The notes below the pieces were generated by a model. The model saw nothing but the letters and a program-made list of their open reading frames with translations, searched no databases and was not told the origin of the DNA. This document shows, piece after piece, positions 23,556-30,114 of a stretch of 35,353 nt of DNA; position 1 is the first letter of the stretch; each line of letters opens with the position of its first letter. The position numbers were made by a program, and so were the translations under genes. Source of the stretch: a virus; the IMG/VR virus record IMGVR_UViG_3300022707_000582, positions 1 to 35,353 of that record. One strand, given 5' to 3'.

Positions 23556-23840
23556 ATGAGTTTCACCCTAAAAATTGAGAAGAACAGAGAAGATTATATC
23601 AACATCACGGTAGACGAGGTTCAAGATGTTGATATCTTATCTCTATTCGGAAAAGCTGCCGTAGATAAGTTTAACGAGATGTCTCATAACGAAACGCAGG
23701 TAATGGAGACCACGCTATGTGCTGTAGTTCGTTGGCGGGATATGAATGGTGATTATATTGAAACGCCTATCCACAACAAAACCAATGTTTACGTTGTTAA
23801 CTCTGTAGGGGTTACAGTAAACACCTACAGAACACTCTAA
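23556..23840 (+). CDS. Hypothetical protein in the RNA/tRNA unit, 94 residues
   Basis: I start it at the ATG at 23556 with AAAAGGAATACGACT upstream; the longer frame from 23487 lacks a ribosome-binding site. The sequence (MSFTLKIEKNREDYINITVD...) is beta-rich with a helix (ILSLFGKAAVDKFNEM). It follows the tRNA by 95 bases and precedes a strong terminator. No family is recognised; its position makes it a candidate partner of the RNAs, though nothing in the sequence suggests RNA binding. Confidence 0.6.
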   Translation: MSFTLKIEKNREDYINITVDEVQDVDILSLFGKAAVDKFNEMSHNETQVMETTLCAVVRWRDMNGDYIETPIHNKTNVYVVNSVGVTVNTYRTL

Positions 23841-23864
23841 TACTGCCTGCTATTATTAAATAAC

Positions 23865-23934
23865 CAAGGCTAGTAGTCTGGTCAGAAATCAGATAATTAC
23901 TTTAATGCGGTATATGGTTCCGCACCTTGATCCA
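23865..23934 (+). other. tRNA-like three-way-junction fold
   Basis: CAAGG (23865-23869) pairs with CCTTG (23925-23929), followed by A and TCCA. Inside are a compound arm AGTA-TCTG / CAGA-TACT and a five-pair hairpin TGCGG/CCGCA with a nine-base loop. It resembles a tRNA with a 3' TCCA but lacks a normal T loop and a clear anticodon. It may be a decayed tRNA or a 3'-UTR structure protecting the transcript. Confidence 0.35.
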
Positions 23935-23960
23935 ATACACTACTATATATCTACTAAGGG

Positions 23961-23995
23961 CCTCGTTACTTTTATAGTAACGAGGTTTTCTTTTT
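23961..23995 (+). terminator. Intrinsic terminator closing the RNA/tRNA unit
   Basis: CCTCGTTAC (23961-23969) and GTAACGAGG (23977-23985) form a nine-pair perfect stem with a seven-base loop, followed by TTTTCTTTTT. Confidence 0.92.
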
Positions 23996-24004
23996 ATATA
24001 AGAT

Positions 24005-24034
24005 TTGATTTTGACCTCTATATTATGCTATTAT
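24005..24034 (+). promoter_or_regulatory. Sigma70-type promoter with extended -10
   Basis: TTGATT (24005-24010), 18 bases, TGC then TATTAT (24029-24034). It immediately follows the terminator and precedes the small gene at 24069. Confidence 0.6.
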
Positions 24035-24068
24035 ATTTACATAAAGAAATATAAATAAAGGAATACAC

Positions 24069-24260
24069 ATGCCATCATGTTCATGTGGTGTTTGGTTTAA
24101 ATACACCTCATACCCTAATAGTAAAAACGAAGACTCAAAGTTAGATTCATTATGCTCTGCATGTAAAAATGCATCCAACCCAGCTATAGGTTATTTAGCT
24201 TCACACGAATTTGTGCAAGGTTCTGCATCGAGCGATCCACTCCCCGATTATAGAGATTGA
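24069..24260 (+). CDS. Small Cys-rich protein, 63 residues
   Basis: MPSCSCGVWFKYTSYPNS at the start and LCSACKNASNP in the middle give two CxC/CxxC pairs that could form a zinc ribbon. The start follows AAAGGAATACAC. It has its own promoter and sits alone between two transcription units. Function unknown. Confidence 0.6.
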   Translation: MPSCSCGVWFKYTSYPNSKNEDSKLDSLCSACKNASNPAIGYLASHEFVQGSASSDPLPDYRD

Positions 24261-24270
24261 TTAAATTAAA

Positions 24271-24300
24271 TTGATTTAATGCTGTACTTTATGGTATAAT
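24271..24300 (+). promoter_or_regulatory. Sigma70-type promoter, extended -10, upstream of the head block
   Basis: TTGATT (24271-24276), 18 bases ending in TGG, then TATAAT (24295-24300). It shares the TTTATGGTATAAT pattern with the promoter at 28441. Confidence 0.75.
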
Positions 24301-24332
24301 CATGTTAATAAAGATAATTAAAAGAGATTAAC

Positions 24333-24617
24333 ATGAGGCCGAACAAAAAAGATACTGCTGATAAGCGTATGGATGAAATAGATGTAGATCTACGCTCTAA
24401 GGTGCCTGTTATCCTTCGTAAAGGGTTACAGCGTGTAGAAGATATCATGAACGATAAAAAGTCCTCAGATAGCTCTGTACTTCGTGGCGTAGAGGCTATG
24501 TATAAGATCTTGAAAGAATTAAAGCAAGAAGATATAGAAGTTGGGGTTAGGTCACCTTCGGACAAAGAAGATAGTGAGCCAGCACCAGTTATTTCACTGA
24601 AAGTGATTGAGAAGTAA
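24333..24617 (+). CDS. Possible small terminase subunit
   Basis: This 94-residue, almost entirely helical and charged protein (MRPNKKDTADKRMDEIDVD, then VILRKGLQRVEDIMNDKKSS) is the first gene of the head block. The 'RVEDIMND...DSSVLRGVEAMYKIL' segment resembles the helical oligomerisation region of some phage small terminases. Its position ahead of terL supports the call, but three genes intervene and no DNA-binding motif is clear. Treat as tentative. Confidence 0.35.
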   Translation: MRPNKKDTADKRMDEIDVDLRSKVPVILRKGLQRVEDIMNDKKSSDSSVLRGVEAMYKILKELKQEDIEVGVRSPSDKEDSEPAPVISLKVIEK

Positions 24618-24744
24618 TACAATTTCATAGTAGATAGCCTCCGCTATACAGTTCCCTCCTCCCTCAATAATCATAAGAACGGCTACAGTCGTCCCAATAG
24701 GATGCTCTCCTCATCCACTGATACCCTGTATCATCCTCTCCTTA

Positions 24745-24780
24745 CCCGCCTTGCATCTTGCAAGTGCGGGTTTTCTTTTA
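24745..24780 (+). terminator. Intrinsic terminator
   Basis: CCCGCCTTGCA pairs with TGCAAGTGCGGG (24745-24770, one bulged T, three-base loop), followed by TTTTCTTTTA. It ends the unit started at 24271. The preceding 125 bases (24618-24744) show no coding frame or other structure that I can define. Confidence 0.85.
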
Positions 24781-24794
24781 TGTGGAATAAGGTG

Positions 24795-24823
24795 TTGACA
24801 TAGTAGATAATGTATTTAATAAT
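24795..24823 (+). promoter_or_regulatory. Sigma70-type promoter
   Basis: TTGACA (24795-24800), 17 bases, AATAAT (24818-24823), just downstream of a terminator and ahead of the HAD gene at 24852. Confidence 0.65.
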
Positions 24824-24851
24824 GGGGTATTGATATTATAGGGGTTAAGAT

Positions 24852-25379
24852 ATGAGCAAACTTAAGATTATATTTTTAGATATAGATGGTGTGTTAAATA
24901 ATTCATCTGATGCAGATCATTATGAAGTATCTACTGGAAGATTTGGACGTAGTACTGAGTTTTATTCGTTAAGATGTGTTGAGTTATTAAACACTCTTAT
25001 CAAAGAAACTGATGCTAAAGTTGTTGTATCAAGTACGTGGAGAATGGGCAAGAGCGATGAGGAGATGCAAGATATCCTTAATAGCATGGGTGTGGTCTGT
25101 ACTGTGATAGGATGTACCGATGTTACAAATTCTGCTTTTATCTTCAGAGGGAATGAGATTTTAAAATGGTTACAGGATCACGAAGATTTAGTTGGGCATC
25201 ATTTCTACTACAAGTCTTATGTGATCATAGATGATGACTCGGATATGCTTCTTTGGCAAAAGGATAATTATGTTAACACTGATCCTGAAGTTGGTATGAC
25301 GGAAAGGACGGTGTTTAAAGCTAAAGCTATTTTAAATAACACTATTTGTGAAGATATCGGACAAGAATATACAGATTAG
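24852..25379 (+). CDS. HAD-superfamily phosphatase (Swiss-army-knife RNA-repair type)
   Basis: This 175-residue protein starts KIIFLDIDGVLNN, the DxDG nucleophile motif, followed by VVVSSTWRMG (motif II Ser) and YVIIDDDSDM (motif IV acidic). The whole layout, with LRCVELLNTLIKET in between, is that of the HAD domain found in RNA-repair fusion proteins and in many phages. It may remove terminal phosphates from RNA or nucleotides. It interrupts the head block, so it is likely an acquired extra. Confidence 0.75.
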   Translation: MSKLKIIFLDIDGVLNNSSDADHYEVSTGRFGRSTEFYSLRCVELLNTLIKETDAKVVVSSTWRMGKSDEEMQDILNSMGVVCTVIGCTDVTNSAFIFRGNEILKWLQDHEDLVGHHFYYKSYVIIDDDSDMLLWQKDNYVNTDPEVGMTERTVFKAKAILNNTICEDIGQEYTD

Positions 25380-25392
25380 TAAGGAGAAAACT

Positions 25393-25656
25393 ATGTGGGT
25401 TATTATTGGAATTCTTGGGTTATCGGCTGGATGGGTTGCGGGAGTGCATCTTCCTTGGCCTTGTATTTTATTTTTAATAGCGGCTTCAATTTATTTGGTA
25501 GCTGAGAATAAGTTGGGAGAAGGATTGGCAGCTATTCCGAGTACTATTATGCTAGGAGTAATGAATGTGGCTATGATTATAGCAGGAATAATCTTCTCAG
25601 AGATTACATTGAGTGGGGTCGGTGAAGGAATTAAGATGTTGTTTACAGGTGGTTGA
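25393..25656 (+). CDS. Small membrane protein, 87 residues
   Basis: The ATG at 25393 has AAGGAGAAAACT upstream; the frame itself opens at 25348 inside the HAD gene. Three hydrophobic helices are visible: WVIIGILGLSAGWVAGV, PCILFLIAASIYLVA, and IMLGVMNVAMIIAGIIF. It is encoded just after the HAD gene and ends in SGVGEGIKMLFTGG. Role unknown. Confidence 0.65.
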   Translation: MWVIIGILGLSAGWVAGVHLPWPCILFLIAASIYLVAENKLGEGLAAIPSTIMLGVMNVAMIIAGIIFSEITLSGVGEGIKMLFTGG

Positions 25657-25760
25657 TTTGCGTAGGAAGGGGAATAATGGTAGTATTTAAGTAGGAAAGG
25701 GAAAGTTTTATTAAAAATATAGGAGAATTACTGTGAGTTTAGAATATAAAGGGAGATTTT

Positions 25761-26555
25761 ATGTATTGCCATAAAGGTAAAGTAGCGTTCCCTGTACAAG
25801 AGAAGTGGAAAGACATACAGGGTCAAGCGGGCTATTATCAGGTAAGTAATTACGGTACTGTACAAAGTGTAACAAGAACTGTTGAATGGGTTACCAAGTG
25901 CGGTAAAAGTGGTTATAAGAATGTAGAAATGAGATATCTTAAGCCCAAAATAGACAAGGACGGTTATGAAGAATTCTGTTTGTGTCTTGAAGGTGAGAGG
26001 ACTTATCGTAGAGGTCATCGTTTAGTAGGAGAGGCTTTCGTAGACAATCCTGATAACCTTCCCGTGATAGATCATATAGATAACAGTAAAAGATATAACC
26101 TATTTATCAATTTGAGGTGGGTTACTAATACAGAAAATACTATAAATTATTATAAAGATTTCTATCAGGAAGGTAAGAATTTATCTTCTCTCACCAAAGA
26201 GGATTGGCAGGAGGTCTTAGATCTTCATCTACAAAATATTAGTTATAAAGATATAGCAACCCAAATGGGTTTGTCTATAAAAAGAGTAGATACTATAGGA
26301 GACGGGCTTTCTAGCAGAAGATTTTCTTCTATCACAGGGTTTACTAAAGATATGAGGAACCCTGTCAGTATTACATGTTTGAAATTAACAGATGACCAAG
26401 TAATTAAATTAATACATGACAGGGTTATAGAAAAGCTACCATTAAAAACATTAAGTTTAAAATACGGAGTTTCAGAATCTATGGTATCTCGTATGGCTAA
26501 TGGTAAGAAACGTCCCGAAGTATATAAGAAATTCAAGGAAAAGTATTATGAGTAA
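25761..26555 (+). CDS. HNH homing endonuclease (NUMOD4-HNH type)
   Basis: This 264-residue protein has an N-terminal NUMOD4 motif (WKDIQGQAGYYQVSNYGTVQ), an HNH core (RRGHRLVGEAFVDNP, IDHIDNSKRYNLFINLRWVT) and a C-terminal half with two helix-turn-helix-like repeats (SYKDIATQMGLSIKRVD; PLKTLSLKYGVSESMVSRMA). Such enzymes spread intron- or gene-linked DNA. It overlaps the terL start by eight bases and lies 85 bases before the intron, so it is likely the enzyme that mobilises that intron or this terL allele. Start at 25761 follows GGGAGATTTT. Confidence 0.85.
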   Translation: MYCHKGKVAFPVQEKWKDIQGQAGYYQVSNYGTVQSVTRTVEWVTKCGKSGYKNVEMRYLKPKIDKDGYEEFCLCLEGERTYRRGHRLVGEAFVDNPDNLPVIDHIDNSKRYNLFINLRWVTNTENTINYYKDFYQEGKNLSSLTKEDWQEVLDLHLQNISYKDIATQMGLSIKRVDTIGDGLSSRRFSSITGFTKDMRNPVSITCLKLTDDQVIKLIHDRVIEKLPLKTLSLKYGVSESMVSRMANGKKRPEVYKKFKEKYYE

Positions 26556-28346
26556 ACCCTTATTTGCCCCTGCCTCAAGAAAACAAGAAATGATGTTCAA
26601 GGCAGCAATGGAGGCGCAAATAGTCGTAATTGGTGGAGCTAAATAAATCCAGTGGTTCCACGTTAAATAACCCTGCTAATTCAGTGAAACTCCTAACGTA
26701 CAGACGAGGACAATACTGAGCCGAATGATTAAATTCATGGGTGCAACGATCAATCCTGATGAGTGTAAGGATGTAGGACTCAAGTGAGTTCGAAACGTAG
26801 GGCTATCGAAAGATAGAAGATATGATCTGATCTTTATGGAAACATAAAGAGGATTACCGGAAACGGGTAATCCGTAACAAAACAACTACCTGTGGCTGGC
26901 TCAGGTAAATCCTACCTTCTTCAATTAATGCCTCTTCTGTTTATAGATGACCCTAAAACAAACTGTATTATGTTCCGTAGGACAACACCCCAAATCACAG
27001 GACAAGGAGGTATCTGGGACACAGGGAAAGATATCTTTAATGCTCTACCCAAAGACCAAAGACCTCATATAAGAGAGAAAGCACTAGAAGCTGTATTTCC
27101 TACAAAAGACAAAGACACAGGAAAACTTAAATATAACGGAGCTAAAGTTAAGTACCAACACATGGAAAGGGTGGCGGATCGACTAAATATACAGGGCCTT
27201 CAATATACTTTCATAGGCGTAGATGAGGCATGTCAATTTGAGTGGGTCCAACTTGAGTATATGATGTCCCGCCTTCGTTCAGACTCAAAACATTTCTCCC
27301 GTATGGTTATGAGTTGTAATCCTGACCCAGACCACGAGTTACGTAAAATCATAGATTGGTACTTAGATGAGGAGGGATACCCCAACCCAGAAAAAGATGG
27401 GGTGGTTAGATACTTTATTAGGGAAGATGGTAATTTCTTATGGGGAGATTCAAAACAAGAACTTGCAGATAAATATGATATTCCCGAAGATAAATGGGTT
27501 GGTAAGATACTATCATTTTGTTTTGTAAGTGCAAATGTATACGATAATCCAATAATGCAAGAAAAGAATCCAGAATATGTTGCTTTTTTAGAAGGCCTGA
27601 ACGAGATAGACAAGGCGCAGCTACTCCACGGTAATTGGGATGCTCGCGCTAAAGGAGCAAACTATTGTGAGAGGTCTTGGTTTAAGGAAGTGGATAAAAT
27701 CCCTTCTGGCACTATCTTTGGTAGAGGATATGATTTAGCTGCTACTGAGGGAAGCCAAGTGAATAAAACTCCTGATGCCACAACTGGTGTTAAGATGCAT
27801 AAAGATAAAGATGGTTATTTTTATCTTGTGGGAGATTACTGTAAAGCTTTTGTGGATGAAGATACAGGAGTTTCTGGAAGAGTCTGTAAGCGTGTTGGAG
27901 ATAGAGATAATGTCATGACCAAACAAGCTGAACATGATGGCACTGATTGCATCATAGTGCTGCCAGTGGACCCAGCCGCTGCGGGGAAACAGGTCTACCA
28001 AGAGATGGCTAAGAAATTCTCTGGGCTTGGTTATCGTGTTAAGAAAGATCCGGTGCCAGGCAACAAAGCTAAGCTTACTAGATTCCTACCTTTTGCAGAT
28101 GCAGCTGAAAATGGTCTTATACGTATAGTTAAAAGCTCTTTTGATAAAACTACCTATGAGTGGATTATGAAGGAACTAGAATCTTTTGATGGGGAGAGAT
28201 CTACATCTCACCGCAAAGATGACTTCCCCGACTGTATTGCTACTATATACAATTACCTTTGTACAGCTAGGACGTACAAAGCCTTCAACATCCCCTCCCA
28301 TGGAGGGTCCACTCTACTCGCTTCTCATAAAATCCGCATACGGTAG
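26548..28346 (+). CDS. terL: Large terminase subunit, split by a group I intron
   Basis: The coding sequence is join(26548..26640, 26895..28346), 514 residues. Exon 1 ends IVVIGGA and exon 2 begins AGSGKSYLLQ, so the joined P-loop is GGAAGSGKS. Exon 2 contains the ATPase acid (TFIGVDEACQFEW), a motif III-like VMSCNPDP, and RNase H-like nuclease acids (GRGYDLAATEGS; IIVLPVDPAAAG; KDDFPDCIATIYNYL). It packages DNA into the prohead, with the portal gene downstream. Without splicing, translation stops after Lys-32 at TAA (26644-26646), so intron removal is essential. Confidence 0.93.
26641..26894 (+). ncRNA. Group I self-splicing intron inside terL
   Basis: The exon end GTGGAGCT pairs with GGTTCCAC (26654-26661) to form P1, with the U-G wobble at the 5' splice site. 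CCAGT (26649-26653) pairs with the first exon-2 bases GCTGG to form P10. The last intron base is G. Two GAAA-capped hairpins (26832-26849 and 26851-26873) fit P8/P9-type helices, and the core sequence ACTCCTAACG...GAGGACAATACTGAG is typical of group I introns. At 254 bases it is small and carries no internal gene; the endonuclease is upstream of the host gene. Confidence 0.92.
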
Positions 28347-28373
28347 TTTAAGATACTACACGGCCTATCAGAG

Positions 28374-28395
28374 CCTCTCCTATTCACAGGAGAGG
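28374..28395 (+). terminator. Terminator-like hairpin after terL
   Basis: CCTCTCCT and AGGAGAGG form an eight-pair stem with a six-base loop, 28 bases after the terL stop. The downstream TATTATA is not a good U-tract, so it may act as an attenuator or mRNA stabiliser. Confidence 0.55.
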
Positions 28396-28440
28396 TATTA
28401 TACACCTGCCATATAATAACCCGTTAAAACAGCCCTCCTA

Positions 28441-28469
28441 TTGCCTACACGCTTGTTTTATGGTATTAT
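28441..28469 (+). promoter_or_regulatory. Sigma70-type promoter for portal
   Basis: TTGCCT (28441-28446), 17 bases ending TGG, TATTAT (28464-28469). The extended -10 TTTTATGGTATTAT echoes the one at 24295. Confidence 0.65.
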
Positions 28470-28495
28470 TAAGCTATAAAGGAGGACTAACCCCA

Positions 28496-30007
28496 ATGGC
28501 AGAACATCCAAGTGACAAGAAGCTTACTAGCTCTACCAGAGAAAGTAGGAGATCAAAGAAACCAATTGCTACCCCGGCTATTGAGACTATTAGACAAATA
28601 GTAGATATCCTCAAACCATACGAGTTATCTAAAACCCAAAGATTACGTACATATCAGGCAATGATGCTAGATGATGCTGTTGGTAATGCTTTCGCAGCTA
28701 ATAGCATTTTAATAGAAAAAGCTTTCTCAAACTTCACAGTAGAGTGGAATAAGGATAGTGAAGATTCTAAAGAAGCGGCTGATTTCCTTAGATGGAATTT
28801 AGCTAATCTTACAGGACAAACTGTACGTAGTATAGCACGTTCAGCTGCTGAATTCAAGAGAGATGGCTTAGCGCCTTTTGAGAAAACATTTAAAAAGGGT
28901 ACAGGGGATTGGTCTGATAAATGGGTTCTGGATAGACTCAATTATATCCATCCATTATCATTGGATCAAAGTGTACCTTTTACAATCACGAATGGTGGTA
29001 GGACTGTCACAGAAATGCGCCAATCCTTACAGGCATTTAGAAACTCTACAGATATAGCAAGAAACTTTGAGCAATTTACTTCGAGGGGGTTTGTTTCTAT
29101 CCCAAGGAATAAATTAGCTTTCATGACTTATGCTGCCACAGATGCACAGCCGTTTGGATTGTCTGCGTTTGATACGTGTTATACTGCTTGGAGGGAGAAG
29201 ATTCTTCTTCAAGATTATACACTTGTCGGGGTTACGAAAGACTTCAGCGGGACCCCCGTTTTGTATCTGCCAGAAGATATTCTTGCTGAAGCTAGTAATG
29301 ACCCTTCTTCTCAAGCGGGTATCATGGTAGATCAACTGAAAACCAATATGGCTAATATGCATACTGGTGATCAGAACTATACTATCTTACCCTCAGACAC
29401 ACAATCTGCGAACGGAAATGGTGCAAGAGCTTTTGAGATTAAATTCTTGGGGATCGAGGGTGGAGGGAAAAATTTTGATGTAGTAGCTCTTGTATCTGAG
29501 AGACGTAAAGCGATATACAATGCTTTCGGGGCTGGCAATTTGATAGCTGGGGATGAAGGAGGCGGTAGTTATAATCTCATTGAAGGGAAATCTAGTATCC
29601 ATACCCATTTCTTGAATCGGGATATATCAGTAATAGAAGAGATATGGAATACCGACATAATTAGGCAATTATTCAGATTGAATGAGTGGGAGCTTTCTCT
29701 AGAGGATATGCCAAAACTAGTAGCTGGTGAAATTGAGCCTGTTAGTTTAGATGAAGTAAGTAAGGCACTACAACGGGTAGGTTCTGTAGGGATGACCCCT
29801 ATTAAAGACCCAGTTTTTCTTAACGAAGTTTATGAAAAACTGGGGTTCAATTATAGATTCAACGAGGATATGACACCAGATGAAGTTGATGCTCTTACCG
29901 GAGAGGTTACTTCTAGGGCAGGTGATGGTATGGAGTCGGGGATGCCAAATTCTACTTCCAAAAATACATCAACGGACAGTTCAGTAGGAAATAAAGAAAA
30001 CACATAA
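28496..30007 (+). CDS. Portal protein
   Basis: This 503-residue protein lies directly after terL. Its start is the ATG at 28496, behind AAAGGAGG; the upstream extension from 28460 overlaps the promoter. The sequence reads like DUF935-type portals: LRTYQAMMLDDAVGNAFAAN, FLRWNLANLTGQTVRS, DGLAPFEKTF, LDRLNYIHPLSL and FGLSAFDTCYTAWREKILLQ, which in the family form the wing and stem. The C-terminal tail (TSKNTSTDSSVGNKENT) is low-complexity. The portal is the twelve-fold ring through which terL pumps DNA. Confidence 0.85.
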   Translation: MAEHPSDKKLTSSTRESRRSKKPIATPAIETIRQIVDILKPYELSKTQRLRTYQAMMLDDAVGNAFAANSILIEKAFSNFTVEWNKDSEDSKEAADFLRWNLANLTGQTVRSIARSAAEFKRDGLAPFEKTFKKGTGDWSDKWVLDRLNYIHPLSLDQSVPFTITNGGRTVTEMRQSLQAFRNSTDIARNFEQFTSRGFVSIPRNKLAFMTYAATDAQPFGLSAFDTCYTAWREKILLQDYTLVGVTKDFSGTPVLYLPEDILAEASNDPSSQAGIMVDQLKTNMANMHTGDQNYTILPSDTQSANGNGARAFEIKFLGIEGGGKNFDVVALVSERRKAIYNAFGAGNLIAGDEGGGSYNLIEGKSSIHTHFLNRDISVIEEIWNTDIIRQLFRLNEWELSLEDMPKLVAGEIEPVSLDEVSKALQRVGSVGMTPIKDPVFLNEVYEKLGFNYRFNEDMTPDEVDALTGEVTSRAGDGMESGMPNSTSKNTSTDSSVGNKENT

Positions 30008-30014
30008 TACCAAA

Positions 30015-30029
30015 CGATAATCATTATCA
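30015..30029. promoter_or_regulatory. Fur-box-like palindrome
   Basis: CGATAATCATTATCA matches the 7-1-7 Fur heptad model TGATAATnATTATCA at 14 of 15 positions and lies two bases upstream of the -35 of the head-protease promoter. Occupancy by host Fur has not been shown; chance in AT-rich DNA is possible. Confidence 0.4.
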
Positions 30030-30030
30030 C

Positions 30031-30059
30031 TTGCACATGTGATTGATATGTGTTATCAT
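30031..30059 (+). promoter_or_regulatory. Sigma70-type promoter for the head-protease operon
   Basis: TTGCAC (30031-30036), 17 bases, TATCAT (30054-30059), with TGT before the -10. Drives the protease, decorator and capsid genes. Confidence 0.6.
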
Positions 30060-30114
30060 TTACTTATACAAAGGTAAGTAATCAAAAACTTATCTTAATA
30101 TAACAGGAGAAGGT

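Noticed and set aside
28186-28416. Frame over the end of terL and the hairpin
   Set aside because: Out of frame with terL, no ribosome-binding site, and its reading consists of the shadow of a conserved nuclease motif.
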